Source: SB11 sp943370295 (GTDB lineage Bacteria > Bacteroidota > Bacteroidia > UBA8524). Taken from it: a DNA stretch of 64,000 nt. The stretch lies in assembly GCA_943370295.1 (NCBI GenBank), contig CALRQL020000001.1, positions 1 to 64,000 on the forward strand, given 5' to 3'. The stretch's first letter is position 1. Each line of letters starts with the position of its first letter. The notes under the pieces are model-generated. The model saw only the letters and a program-made list of their open reading frames with translations, had not been told where the DNA came from and ran no database searches. The translations under genes and the position numbers were made by a program. This document shows positions 28,883-38,238 of the stretch, piece after piece.

Positions 28883-30058
28883 ATGAAAAAACACTGTCTT
28901 ATTGTGTTGCTAGTCTTTTTGTTTCCAGTATTTATAAGTGCTCAAATCACTCCAAAATCAGTAATGCAAAATGCAAGGAAAAATTGTCTTGCAATCAGCA
29001 ACGGAAAGTATGAATTGATACGCAAGTTCAAATTCTTTTCGGACAGGGACACAATTGTGCAGGTAGGAGAAGTTGTTTTTGAGAAAAATAAAGCGGACAA
29101 CCTTTTTGAACTACATTTTTGGCTTGAAAACAAAACGGATAGTTTTGCCCGTTTTTACGATGGTAAACAGATGTTTACTATCAATCACAGTGAAAAAAAT
29201 GTAATTATTGATACTGCGCGCCAAAACATGATTAATGGGATAAGGGGCAACATGATTGGTAATTATTTGTCGTTCTCATATACAGATACACTGCCTATGA
29301 GAGCGTTGGACGATACCGGTTATCGCCCTGTATTTGATGCCGCCTACAATAATAAAGATACGTTGGTTATATTTATACAGCTTTCAGGCAATAATGATAG
29401 TGGTGAATGGATTCGTTGGTTTTTTGATGCAAAAACATATTACCCTATTGCTAAAGAAGTTAGGCTTGTTAATGATAATGAGGTTCAGTACGAACATTTT
29501 TTTGTTACCAGTTACTCATTTAACAAACAAGAAAACATCAAATGGCTGAAAAGCAAAAAATGGCCAAGTACCTATACTGAAAGTTACAGAAAACCTTACG
29601 TTCCTCCCGCTCTTTTGGCAAATGAGACTATTGCCCCCGATTGGGTTGCTGAAACCGTAACGGGTGATAGTATCAGGTTTACCGACCAAAAGGCAAAACT
29701 ATATTTGATTGATTTTTGGTACCGGGCTTGCGGCCCCTGCGTGAAAGCAATGCCCCACCTACAAGCGTTGCATGAAAAATATAAGGACAAAGGATTGCAA
29801 GTAATTGGTTTGAATCCGTATGACTATAAAGACAAGGATACACAACCGTTTAAAGATTTTTTATCACGCCGCAGTGTTTCATATACTCTAGCTTTTATCA
29901 CTATTAAGGTAGCTGCAAAAGAGTACAACGTGAGTGGCTATCCTACCTTTTATTTGGTTGATGCTGATAGGAAAATTGTGCATTCAGACGTGGGTTACCA
30001 TGAAAATCTTGAAGAAGCAATAGGAGAGATTATTAGTAACTATTTAGACAGCCATTGA
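28883..30058 (+). CDS. TlpA-like thioredoxin-fold lipoprotein/secreted protein
   Basis: Start at ATG 28883, which opens on a signal peptide (MKKHCLIVLLVFLFPVFISA); an upstream ATG at 28841 would place residues before it. The 391-residue product has a long N-terminal region of unknown fold and a C-terminal AhpC/TlpA thioredoxin domain (about 255-385). It has the redox motif WYRACGPCVKAMPHL, a cis-Pro region (SGYPTFYLVD) and a closing EEAIGEIISNY helix. It should act in the periplasm as a thiol-disulfide exchange protein. Its stop overlaps the TTG start of lpxH (TTGA), so the two are coupled. Confidence 0.88.
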   Translation: MKKHCLIVLLVFLFPVFISAQITPKSVMQNARKNCLAISNGKYELIRKFKFFSDRDTIVQVGEVVFEKNKADNLFELHFWLENKTDSFARFYDGKQMFTINHSEKNVIIDTARQNMINGIRGNMIGNYLSFSYTDTLPMRALDDTGYRPVFDAAYNNKDTLVIFIQLSGNNDSGEWIRWFFDAKTYYPIAKEVRLVNDNEVQYEHFFVTSYSFNKQENIKWLKSKKWPSTYTESYRKPYVPPALLANETIAPDWVAETVTGDSIRFTDQKAKLYLIDFWYRACGPCVKAMPHLQALHEKYKDKGLQVIGLNPYDYKDKDTQPFKDFLSRRSVSYTLAFITIKVAAKEYNVSGYPTFYLVDADRKIVHSDVGYHENLEEAIGEIISNYLDSH

Positions 30059-30816
30059 CGACATTACCCAACAATAAGAGAGTTTACTTTGCCTCCGATT
30101 TTCACCTCGGGGTGCCTGATTATGATAAAAGCTTAGTGCGCGAACGCCGCTTAGTTGCCTGGCTGGAAAGCATTAAACACGATGCTGCCGAAATTTATCT
30201 GGTGGGTGATTTGTTTGATTTTTGGTTTGAGTATAAAACGGTAATCCCGAAATATTATACCCGCTTACTGGGCAAATTGGCAGAGTTGCGCGATATGGGC
30301 ATACCCATTACTTTTTTTACGGGCAACCACGATATGTGGATGTTCGGCTATTTTGAAAAAGAGCTGGGCATACCCGTAATACGGCAGCCCATTGAACGGA
30401 TAATAAGCGGCAAAAGATTTTACATAGCCCACGGAGATGGTCTTGGACCGGGTGACCACGGGTACAAGTTTATTAAAAAGGTGTTTGCAAGTAAGTTGTG
30501 CCAATGGGCTTTTCGATGGCTGCATCCTGATGTAGGTATTGGTATCGCCAATTACTTTAGCCACAGCAGCCGCAAAGCAAACGGCGAAAAAGATTATGTT
30601 TTTTTGGGCGAGGATAATGAATGGCTGGTGATTTACAGTCGGGATATACTAAAAACATCTAATTACGATTACTTTGTTTATGGGCACCGTCACCTGCCAA
30701 TGGATATTGAGCTGCAGCCCGGCAGCAGGTACATTAATCTTGGCGATTGGATTAAACATTTTACCTACGCCGTTTTTGACGGGGAAAAAGTGGAACTTAA
30801 AGAGTTTGTGGGGTAG
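30055..30816 (+). CDS. lpxH: UDP-2,3-diacylglucosamine diphosphatase
   Basis: LpxH makes lipid X in lipid A synthesis and is a metal-dependent phosphoesterase. The 253-residue product begins at TTG 30055, overlapping the preceding stop as TTGA; no ATG fits. The five calcineurin-type metal motifs are present in order: DFHLG, GDLFDFWFEY, GNHDMW, HGDGLG and GHRHLP. The W-F-E-Y context after GDLFD is typical of LpxH rather than generic phosphoesterases. It is translationally coupled to the thioredoxin-like gene upstream. Confidence 0.9.
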   Translation: MTTLPNNKRVYFASDFHLGVPDYDKSLVRERRLVAWLESIKHDAAEIYLVGDLFDFWFEYKTVIPKYYTRLLGKLAELRDMGIPITFFTGNHDMWMFGYFEKELGIPVIRQPIERIISGKRFYIAHGDGLGPGDHGYKFIKKVFASKLCQWAFRWLHPDVGIGIANYFSHSSRKANGEKDYVFLGEDNEWLVIYSRDILKTSNYDYFVYGHRHLPMDIELQPGSRYINLGDWIKHFTYAVFDGEKVELKEFVG

Positions 30817-31211
30817 TTCCCCCTCATAAGAACACCATCACAAGACAATTAGCTTTTATCATCTTTTCGATTACACCGTATTTAAAAAAAAAATCACTCG
30901 TCACCCAACCATTTAAAAGCAACCTACGTGTATAGGGTTGAAAGCAGAAAGCGTTTAGCAAAACCAAAGCCCGAAAAGTTATCCTGCTGTAAGGATAATT
31001 TGTAAGGCATTGCAGATTTGGCAGCTATTGCAGTTTTTTGTTTGGGATACGGCAGAAGTTGTTTTTTGGCACTAGCTTTTTGCTGCGGCAACTGTTTTAT
31101 TGGCAGTAGCAACAGCAAAAGGTAGTATTATAATGATATGTTTTTTAACAGGGTGCCGCAGGGTGCCCTTACTTTTCACTACTTTAGTACCTTTTTGCTG
31201 TAAGCCCCTTG
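30817..31211. other. Intergenic region upstream of the ECF sigma gene
   Basis: This 395-base gap should hold the sigma-factor promoter. A leftward frame at about 30924-31118 (64 codons, basic) is not convincing. Just upstream of it on the same strand, a different frame reads VKKHIIIILPFAVATANKT, like a signal peptide, and then stops. That may be the remains of a small secreted gene broken by a frameshift. No clear hairpin terminator follows lpxH. Confidence 0.35.
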
Positions 31212-31790
31212 ATGCTCATAACAAAAGACCTATTAACCAAGTGCATGGATAACGACCGAAAAGCCCAATTGGAGCTTTACAAGGTTTGTTACTCTTTTAT
31301 CATGCGCATTTGTTACAGGTATTACACATCTTTGGATGATGCTAAAGTGGCACACAACGAAAGTTTTTTAAAGATTGTGATGAACCTTGCTAAATATAAA
31401 GGGGATGCTCCTTTTGAGGTTTGGATAAGAAGGATTACCATCAACACGATTATTGATAATTACAGGAAAGATAAAAAACTGAGAGAAACCATTGAGTTTG
31501 CAGATGTGAACGACCCTTCTTTTAAAGAAGAACCGCCAGAGGAGAATGAAGCTGAGATGAAATTGCAAACCGAGGATTTATACAGATTGATACAATTACT
31601 ACCCCCCATGTGCCGCAAAGTATTTAACTTATATGTGGTAGATGGGTATAACCACAAAGAGATTGGCGAATTGTTAGGAGTTTCGGAAGGAACTTCAAAA
31701 TCGCAGTTGTTTGATGCACGCAAAAAACTGCAAGCCATGATAAAAGAGTATTACAAGCCAAAAGCAGCAAGAAATGAACCGGCTGAGTAA
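31212..31790 (+). CDS. ECF-type RNA polymerase sigma factor
   Basis: The 192-residue product (ATG 31212, preferred over the TTG three bases before) has sigma region 2 (CMDNDRKAQLELYKVCYSF, then HNESFLKI and FEVWIRRITINTIID) and region 4 (LPPMCRKVFNLYVVDGYNHK with EIGELLGVSEGTSKSQL), the normal ECF layout. It is followed by a gene overlapping its last 17 bases that encodes a membrane-anchored beta-barrel protein, probably its anti-sigma or sensor. A PKD lipoprotein gene overlaps that in turn. The three genes form one operon ending at the strong terminator at 34.46 kb. Confidence 0.93.
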   Translation: MLITKDLLTKCMDNDRKAQLELYKVCYSFIMRICYRYYTSLDDAKVAHNESFLKIVMNLAKYKGDAPFEVWIRRITINTIIDNYRKDKKLRETIEFADVNDPSFKEEPPEENEAEMKLQTEDLYRLIQLLPPMCRKVFNLYVVDGYNHKEIGELLGVSEGTSKSQLFDARKKLQAMIKEYYKPKAARNEPAE

Positions 31791-33282
31791 GAACGAAGAA
31801 GAAATACGCAAACAGCTGAACGAGCAGGAGTTTGCTTTTGACGAGGCTCAATGGGCCGACGCTGAAGCATTGCTTGACCGTGAAATGCCCGTGGAACGTA
31901 AAAAGAAAAAACGTTTTATATGGTTTTGGCTATTGCCGTTACTTGCTTTGTTGGGTATTGGCGGATGGTGGGCATACAGCCACAGCAATGAGTTGTTGCA
32001 GCTTGTTAATGGCAAGGCCACCGTTGATTCTTCAAAAACTGAAGTTCCTGTATTGAGTGAGAATGAAACATCAACTGATTACTACATTACAGAAGGGGCT
32101 GGCGATACCAATTATTTGCAGGAAAACGAATTAAGCAATACGAATACAGACGATAGTCCTGAAGAATACACCATACAAGGTGGGCCGCCGGCTTTAATGG
32201 CTGCCCAACTATCCAAACAAAGCAGCGGAAAAAAACAAACCTCTGCTCACAAAAATGGAGTTGAACAGAGCGGAGATAACAGCGACACTCATAATACTAA
32301 GGGAACAAATAACGGGGCAAGTAAAGGAGTTGACAATGATGGTGAGAAAAAGGACTCTAAACAGTTATTAGCCCAAGAAAATGGTGGAGATAAAAGAAAA
32401 GATAAAAAGGAAAAAGATAATAATGGCGGTGGTGCTGAAACCTCTTCAACACTAAAACCTGAAGAGGGAAAACAAAACAAGCAGGAGGTTCCGCCTGTAG
32501 TGCCAACCAAAGGCAAGGATGAGGGCTTTGATGAAGGGCCGCAACAACCTGCTCCGGTAGCTAAAGCAAGTTCTCCTGACAAAGCAGACAGCACCCAACA
32601 AAAAGTGGAGGCTGTTGATACTACTTCAACCAAAAAGAATAAAAAAGAAAAAGGACCTGTATTACTTAAAAACTCTATCAGCCCTATGATAATGGCAGGG
32701 TATTACAGGATTATAAACCCCACGGGCAATGATTTTAATATTATGCCTTACTACGGGTTGTTTTATAATCGTTACCTAACTTCAAAATTGCAGTTGGGAC
32801 TTGGACTGGGCTATACAACTACAACTACTGAGGGATTGAACAAGGTATATACCAGCGAAACCTATTCGTTTGGTGTGCAACGCGACCAAACCATAATAGG
32901 CACTCAAAAGTTATACTATATTGATGTTCCGGTAGTAGCCCGTTATTCGCCCGTGCCTGTTTTTAGCTTGGTAGGAGGTTTTAGTGCGGGCTATTTGGTA
33001 AATACCCAAAATACAATAGCCCAAGAAAGCTATGGAAGCCTTACAGGGATTAGCAGCAGGGCGCCCACTACAGCTAATGCCTACCGACAAGGTATAACTG
33101 ATTGGAACTGGCAGTGGCAATTAGGAGTGGAAGGAAACTTCTTTAAAAACAGGCTTCATGTTGGATTTTTAACCACTAACGGGTTCTCTGATATTACCGT
33201 AAACGGGTATTACAACAATTCGGTTTTTGATAGAACACGACGCATACAGTTATACATACGCTATGATGTTATCAGGTTTTAA
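31774..33282 (+). CDS. Membrane-anchored protein with C-terminal outer-membrane beta-barrel, likely sigma partner
   Basis: The 502-residue product has a short cytoplasmic N-terminus (1-46, charged and helical), one transmembrane helix (48-68, FIWFWLLPLLALLGIGG), a hydrophilic low-complexity linker rich in Lys, Asp, Glu, Gly and Gln (about 70-285) and a C-terminal beta-barrel-like domain (about 288-502) ending IQLYIRYDVIRF. This suggests one protein that spans the inner membrane, reaches across the periplasm and inserts in the outer membrane. The cytoplasmic part could bind the sigma factor encoded just upstream (17-base overlap). This layout is fairly common beside ECF sigma genes in Bacteroidota; the anti-sigma role is inference. 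Confidence 0.82.
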   Translation: MNRLSKNEEEIRKQLNEQEFAFDEAQWADAEALLDREMPVERKKKKRFIWFWLLPLLALLGIGGWWAYSHSNELLQLVNGKATVDSSKTEVPVLSENETSTDYYITEGAGDTNYLQENELSNTNTDDSPEEYTIQGGPPALMAAQLSKQSSGKKQTSAHKNGVEQSGDNSDTHNTKGTNNGASKGVDNDGEKKDSKQLLAQENGGDKRKDKKEKDNNGGGAETSSTLKPEEGKQNKQEVPPVVPTKGKDEGFDEGPQQPAPVAKASSPDKADSTQQKVEAVDTTSTKKNKKEKGPVLLKNSISPMIMAGYYRIINPTGNDFNIMPYYGLFYNRYLTSKLQLGLGLGYTTTTTEGLNKVYTSETYSFGVQRDQTIIGTQKLYYIDVPVVARYSPVPVFSLVGGFSAGYLVNTQNTIAQESYGSLTGISSRAPTTANAYRQGITDWNWQWQLGVEGNFFKNRLHVGFLTTNGFSDITVNGYYNNSVFDRTRRIQLYIRYDVIRF

Positions 33283-34432
33283 AAGATACCGCGCTGTAGC
33301 CATAGTGCTATCGGCCTGCCTGCTTACACTTGCCAACTGCAAGCGTAGCGAGGAGCCGTTCAATGATAAAAAGGACGTGCCTGTGTTTTCTATAAAAGGC
33401 ACTGTTAGCGGCCAACCTGTACAAATGGTAGCCGGTGTAGATAGTTACTATTTATACACTTCGTATGCGTTTGATAGCTCTGTTGATGCATTTTCGTTTA
33501 GCGGAAACCTTAAAAGGACAAATTGCTCAACCTGTAATCAATCGATTAAAATAACCATTTATGACAGTTTGACCAACAGTGGCAGCGACCCTGTAAATAT
33601 TCAGCTTGCGTTAAGAGCAAAAAACTATAATTACTACGGCCCGCAGCAGGTTGTTTCTAAAACGTATAAATACAATTTTATTCCTGAAGTTTCGGGGTAC
33701 ATTAATCCCACTTTTAAATGGGTGTTCGGTCCGGGTGATTCATCAACTGTGCCGGTATCTGCATATATATTTACCGATACGTTGAGTAAAAATGTTTGCC
33801 TTACGGTAACAGAGCAGTTTAATAGCTGCTCTGATTTAGCCTGTAATACGGTGAAACCCGCAACGGTTGTTTCTGATTCGGCTGCTCCTAATTTTACAGC
33901 TTCGGTAGTTTTTGATACTGCTTACTTTACCGCCAAAAATGCAGGCCCCAATGTTACATATTCATGGGATTTTGGTGATACACGCACTGCTAATGGTTTG
34001 TCAGTGCAAAACCCATATGCCAACCCGGGTATTTATAACGTATGCCTTACGGTTACCAGCACAATTGGTGCTTTTCAACCAAGGGTAATATGTAAAAAGG
34101 TAGCTTTTCAAGATACCACAAAAAAATGCATAGCCAGTTACTCATACGGAAACTTGGTAGTAGATAGTGTGTTGACTCCCATGACCAAATTATCAAAAGT
34201 TATCATTAGTTACATTGATGATGCGGGTGAGGAATATGTAAGCGATTTCCAAAATCAACCCTTCACATCATTTTTTACTGTATTGGATGCCCAGCCCTAT
34301 TCTTTGAATGAACGTGGCGAAAAAACATACCGCCTAAAGGTAAACTTCAGGTGCAGGGTGTTTAGCACTTCTACCACTAAGTTTCAAGACTTAGACATAA
34401 CAGGCGGCGAAATAGCGGTGGCTTATCCATAA
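33263..34432 (+). CDS. PKD-domain lipoprotein
   Basis: The 389-residue product starts at ATG 33263, inside the end of the preceding gene; an earlier TTG at 33227 is in frame but adds residues before the signal. The N-terminus (KRYRAVAIVLSACLLTLANC) is a lipoprotein signal with the lipobox-like LANC, so a cell-surface or periplasmic lipid anchor is likely. Most of the chain is beta-rich. One PKD domain is visible at about 215-285 (VTYSWDFGDTRTANG). It is the last gene of the sigma operon and a strong terminator follows. It may be the target or effector of the sigma system, which is inference. Confidence 0.82.
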   Translation: MMLSGFKRYRAVAIVLSACLLTLANCKRSEEPFNDKKDVPVFSIKGTVSGQPVQMVAGVDSYYLYTSYAFDSSVDAFSFSGNLKRTNCSTCNQSIKITIYDSLTNSGSDPVNIQLALRAKNYNYYGPQQVVSKTYKYNFIPEVSGYINPTFKWVFGPGDSSTVPVSAYIFTDTLSKNVCLTVTEQFNSCSDLACNTVKPATVVSDSAAPNFTASVVFDTAYFTAKNAGPNVTYSWDFGDTRTANGLSVQNPYANPGIYNVCLTVTSTIGAFQPRVICKKVAFQDTTKKCIASYSYGNLVVDSVLTPMTKLSKVIISYIDDAGEEYVSDFQNQPFTSFFTVLDAQPYSLNERGEKTYRLKVNFRCRVFSTSTTKFQDLDITGGEIAVAYP

Positions 34433-34459
34433 CAACAAACAACAAGAGCATTAATAAAT

Positions 34460-34493
34460 AAGCCCGGCTTTTAAATAAGGCCGGGCTTTTTTC
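34460..34493 (+). terminator. Strong intrinsic terminator of the sigma operon
   Basis: AAGCCCGGC pairs perfectly with GCCGGGCTT over nine bases, with an 11-base loop and a T-run after the stem. It closes the 31.2-34.4 kb operon. Confidence 0.9.
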
Positions 34494-34614
34494 TCACACA
34501 CACTTGCGGGATGTTTTTTGGAAGGATTGTTTGCCCGCAAGCATATTTACGAGTAATTGATGAGTTTGGATTTTTGAAAGTGAAACTTTTTAAACAGATA
34601 AGTATCTTGCCACG

Positions 34615-36153
34615 GTGAAAAAGTGGTTAACACAGATTAAACAAAACCCCATGCCCTACTTAGCAATGAAGCTGGCAATGATAGCTTTGCTGGTTGCTTT
34701 GCAGTTTAATTGGGCATACACCAATAATTTTTGGAGCGATATAACCACCCGCGTAATTGCTGCTGTGGTAGCCGGCGGGGTTTTAACCATTGCTTACAGC
34801 CGCTTGTTTGTAGCCGCATTAGCTAAACTTACCGGCCTTGATACCCAAGCACTTTTGTCCAAAGCCTCTTTGGTTCATTTGCCATTACTAATTCCCTTTT
34901 TGGCAGCGGCTTTTCCTGATAAAGCTAAAGTTTTGATAGTGATTGCTTTGGGTGGTTTTACGGTTTTGGTAGCCGTGCTGTATATCATTCCCCGCGAAAA
35001 AGAAATAAAGCACCACATGATGGCCAATGCACCCTTCTTTCTAATGCTGTTTGCTATTGCAGCTGCGTTGGGAGCACGCAAGCTATTCATTCCCCAACCG
35101 TCAATGGATACAGTAAACTGGGTAATGCCTTGGCTTAACTATATTAAACAACATGGTTTTGCCGCTTATGGTGATACGTTTACCAACTATGCCCCCATAT
35201 ATACCTATATGTTGGGCATAGGCTCTTTATTGCCCCTTACCGATTTAGAGATTATCAAATACATTTCCATTGCGTTTGATTTTATGGCAGCGTGGTATAT
35301 CTATCGTATCATTCAACTTAGGTATCCCACCAGTTCTATTATGCCCGCGCTTGCGTTTACATCGTTTTTGTTTTTGCCAACGGTGCTTATAAATAGCAGC
35401 TTTTGGGGACAGTGTGATATTATATACGTAGCCTTTAGCCTTGCCGCCATGTATTACTTGATGCTTGCCGATACACGACGGAATAACTTGTTTGCCATGG
35501 TGCTGTATGCGGTTGCGCTGAGTGTGAAATTACAGGCAATGCTAATAGCACCGTTGTTTGCTATTGCTTGGTTTAAGCGTGATGTGAAGTTGACAGATTT
35601 TCTATTGATACCCGGAGTTTACATAATACTAATGGTACCCTGCCTGATAGCAGGCCGAGATTTTATGGATGTATTGCTGGTGTATTTTAACATTGTTGAC
35701 AATAACCCCGTACTAACGGCCAACTCGCCCAACGTGTACCAATTGGTAGGCGATAATTTTATTTTTAACACTGCGGGGGTGATGGTTGCCTTTGGTGTGC
35801 AAGCCATTTTGATATTTGCTTCGGTTTGGAAACTTAAAAATAAACCGTTGGGGTTAGATATTACTGTACACCTTGCCTTTTTAATCACTCTTACCATGCC
35901 TTTTTTATTACCCCGTATGCACGAGCGCTACTTTTTATTGGCTGAGTGCATTGCGTTGTTGTTTGCCTTTTACAATCCCCGCTATTTTTATATGCCGTTG
36001 GTGTTGGGTTTCATTTCGTTTTTTACCTACACCGAGTTTTTGTTTGCAAAGGTTTTTATCCCTTTTCATTGGCTCACATTGGCTGTTTTGGCGCTGATTT
36101 TAATTGTAGGCAAAACCTTATTACACAAACTTGACGATGGGAATTTGCAGTAA
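34615..36153 (+). CDS. GT-C superfamily-type polytopic membrane glycosyltransferase (candidate)
   Basis: The 512-residue product starts at GTG 34615 and has about 12 hydrophobic helices. The segment after the third to fourth helix (PSMDTVNWVMPWLNYIKQHG, then TFTNYAPIYTYMLG) resembles the first large loop of GT-C enzymes such as ALG6/mannosyltransferase-like proteins, where an acidic residue is catalytic and the sugar donor is a lipid-phosphate. A conserved-looking PRMHERYFLLAE segment lies near the end. No export or cell-wall gene is adjacent, so substrate and acceptor are unknown. It could be a different polytopic transferase. Confidence 0.7.
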   Translation: MKKWLTQIKQNPMPYLAMKLAMIALLVALQFNWAYTNNFWSDITTRVIAAVVAGGVLTIAYSRLFVAALAKLTGLDTQALLSKASLVHLPLLIPFLAAAFPDKAKVLIVIALGGFTVLVAVLYIIPREKEIKHHMMANAPFFLMLFAIAAALGARKLFIPQPSMDTVNWVMPWLNYIKQHGFAAYGDTFTNYAPIYTYMLGIGSLLPLTDLEIIKYISIAFDFMAAWYIYRIIQLRYPTSSIMPALAFTSFLFLPTVLINSSFWGQCDIIYVAFSLAAMYYLMLADTRRNNLFAMVLYAVALSVKLQAMLIAPLFAIAWFKRDVKLTDFLLIPGVYIILMVPCLIAGRDFMDVLLVYFNIVDNNPVLTANSPNVYQLVGDNFIFNTAGVMVAFGVQAILIFASVWKLKNKPLGLDITVHLAFLITLTMPFLLPRMHERYFLLAECIALLFAFYNPRYFYMPLVLGFISFFTYTEFLFAKVFIPFHWLTLAVLALILIVGKTLLHKLDDGNLQ

Positions 36154-36190
36154 GCCACGTATAGCGGCTATCTTACAATAAATAATTCCC

Positions 36191-37066
36191 ATGTCAATAC
36201 ACAAAAAGATTACCACAGCAATATTTTTATTATTGCTTCTATTAGTAGGAGTTAGCGGATACTCACAAGTTAAAATAGGGTTTTCACATGGGCTTGCTAA
36301 TACAAGCGTAAGCGCAGATGGGTATGGGGTTGTCCCACGGGAGGATCAATCTAAATTTTCAGGAGGTCCTGCTTCTCGTACAGCAATATTTGCACTTATA
36401 CCGCTATCGAATTTTTTCAGTCTGAGACCTGAGGTGGCTCTTTTTAGTGCCGGATTTACTGAACAAACCGATACTGCATGGGATCAGGTTTCTTATCCTC
36501 CCGGTTGGACTGATAATGTGTCGGTAACTTCCAAACATCGGTTTTACAATTTGCAAGTGCCAATACTTATTAACTTTTCGTTTCATTTGGCTGACTTAGG
36601 AAAGAGAGCAGAGGACCCCGCCCAACAAAAAACGCTGTCGATGGATATTTTTGCAGGCCCTACACTTTCCTATACTGTAAAAGCCCGTTCGCAAGTTTCT
36701 AAACAACTTACCCGCAGCTCAAGTAACGATCCTTCATCTGAATTTAATTTTACTACCAGAGAGCAAACTAAAGTAGACTTGAAAAGTGATAAAGTAAATT
36801 ATTATGATTGGGGTATTACAGGAGGCGTTGGTATTAAAGGAAGGCTTAACAAATACTTGTGGCTTTGTGTAGAGGCAAGGCACTCTGTCCTTTTTAGCAA
36901 TAACCTTAATAAAGGGCATTGGGACAGGACAACACCTGACCCGGAAAAGATAGGACAGCACAAGCACGAAAGCCCTGTTATCAAGCTAAAACATTCGCCA
37001 ATTATTTCAGTTGGGCTAATAGTGGGGGTTAATTTTAAGAAACTCAAACTTTCTCCCGAACATTAG
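36191..37066 (+). CDS. Outer-membrane beta-barrel protein, paralog 1
   Basis: The 291-residue product has a signal peptide (1-25, ending SGYSQ) and a PorT/OMP-type barrel: VKIGFSHGLAN at the start, FFSLRPEVALFSAG, YNLQVPILINFSFHL and a final strand HSPIISVGLIVGVNF. It is related to the next gene (37185-38078). Both share the SSNDPSSEFNF/STNDPSEDYNF segment, a GHWDR/GFWDR segment and the same order of strands. No enzymatic motif is present. It is likely a small structural barrel or receptor whose role is unknown. Confidence 0.8.
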   Translation: MSIHKKITTAIFLLLLLLVGVSGYSQVKIGFSHGLANTSVSADGYGVVPREDQSKFSGGPASRTAIFALIPLSNFFSLRPEVALFSAGFTEQTDTAWDQVSYPPGWTDNVSVTSKHRFYNLQVPILINFSFHLADLGKRAEDPAQQKTLSMDIFAGPTLSYTVKARSQVSKQLTRSSSNDPSSEFNFTTREQTKVDLKSDKVNYYDWGITGGVGIKGRLNKYLWLCVEARHSVLFSNNLNKGHWDRTTPDPEKIGQHKHESPVIKLKHSPIISVGLIVGVNFKKLKLSPEH

Positions 37067-37184
37067 TATCAGATAAGACAATAAAAATGGGTTGTACGAA
37101 GTTTTTATGAAATAGAGGGAAAGATGTTGAAAAAACGCCCAAAATCAATAGATTTGTCTTTTTAAAAATAAAACTATAAACACG

Positions 37185-38078
37185 ATGAAAAGAAATTTTA
37201 CGGCAAAAGGCCTGTTTCTTTTAGCAGCATTAACCCTTACAGCGATTGTAAACACTACAAGTGCACAGGTTGAGTGGGGGATTATAGGCGGTATTAACAA
37301 CTCTAATTTGGCTGGTAAAAAATATACCAACATACTTAGTGCCGACCGCCCAAAATTCAGCGGCATCAGCCGTTTCAGGGTAGGTATTTTTATGGATTAT
37401 CCATTGAACAACTACTTTAGTTTTAGCCCTGAGATTGCATATTCTGTAAAAGGAGCTGTGCAAAAACTTGATACTTTCGTAACAGTCTTAGACAATCCAG
37501 GTTGGGATGATGATGTGAAAAGCGTATCAAACCTTGATTTGAACTACATCGAAATACCATTGTTGTTCAGGGTTTCTATGCCCATCGGACACCCAACAGC
37601 GTTATATCCCTATGAGAATTCGGTAAAACCTTTTTACCTTGATTTTATGGCGGGTCCGCACATTTCGTATTTGTTGAGTGCAAAAAATGAGTTCAGCTAC
37701 ACTCAAACCCGTACTTCAACCAACGACCCTAGCGAAGATTATAACTTCTCTAAAAAGTTTAGCGGTAGCAACTCACCTGCTAAAATTAAAAAGATTGATT
37801 ATGGTTTTGTAGCGGGCGCCGCGCTTAAATGGAGGTTCAACCGCAAATCATACCTATGCCTTGATGTACGTTACACCATGTCGTTTGCCAATATTAATGG
37901 TGGATTTTGGGACCGTAACGTTGCTAAAATTAGCGACCCTACACAACGTATTACCGAAAAACCTAAAATAACCAATGCAGGTTCACTTTCAGTATCGTTA
38001 GGTTTAATAACAAACTTTAGCAAGCGCAGGTACTTCAACCTGTTTAAACCTGATAAAAACCGCCCCGACGGAAGGTAA
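37185..38078 (+). CDS. Outer-membrane beta-barrel protein, paralog 2
   Basis: The 297-residue product has a signal peptide (1-27, ending TTSAQ) and the barrel layout EWGIIGGINNSNLAG, FSFSPEIAYSVKG, LNYIEIPLLFRV and a final SLSVSLGLITNF. It is a clear paralog of the gene 118 bases upstream. Tandem duplication with separate signal peptides and a strong terminator after it (38.11 kb) suggests a shared or related job, but no interaction partner is nearby. Confidence 0.8.
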   Translation: MKRNFTAKGLFLLAALTLTAIVNTTSAQVEWGIIGGINNSNLAGKKYTNILSADRPKFSGISRFRVGIFMDYPLNNYFSFSPEIAYSVKGAVQKLDTFVTVLDNPGWDDDVKSVSNLDLNYIEIPLLFRVSMPIGHPTALYPYENSVKPFYLDFMAGPHISYLLSAKNEFSYTQTRTSTNDPSEDYNFSKKFSGSNSPAKIKKIDYGFVAGAALKWRFNRKSYLCLDVRYTMSFANINGGFWDRNVAKISDPTQRITEKPKITNAGSLSVSLGLITNFSKRRYFNLFKPDKNRPDGR

Positions 38079-38111
38079 GCTATTGTAATATTATTGTAAG
38101 AAATTAATTAT

Positions 38112-38153
38112 CAAGGCCCTGTGTTTATTGAAACACGGGGCCTTGTTGTTTCT
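38112..38153 (+). terminator. Intrinsic terminator after barrel paralog 2
   Basis: CAAGGCCC and TGTGTTT pair with AAACAC and GGGCCTTG around a small ATTG loop, and T-rich sequence follows. Confidence 0.85.
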
Positions 38154-38238
38154 TTGCAATGTAAAAAATAAAAAGGCTGTACCAACAAGCATTGTCATAT
38201 TGAAGTCTCTGCTACAGTACTTACCAAAAACAAACTCT

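Noticed and set aside
32289..32633. Leftward 114-codon frame opposite the sigma-partner linker
   Set aside because: It mirrors the low-complexity Lys/Glu/Gly linker of the real gene and gives a Ser/Pro/Leu-rich artefact.
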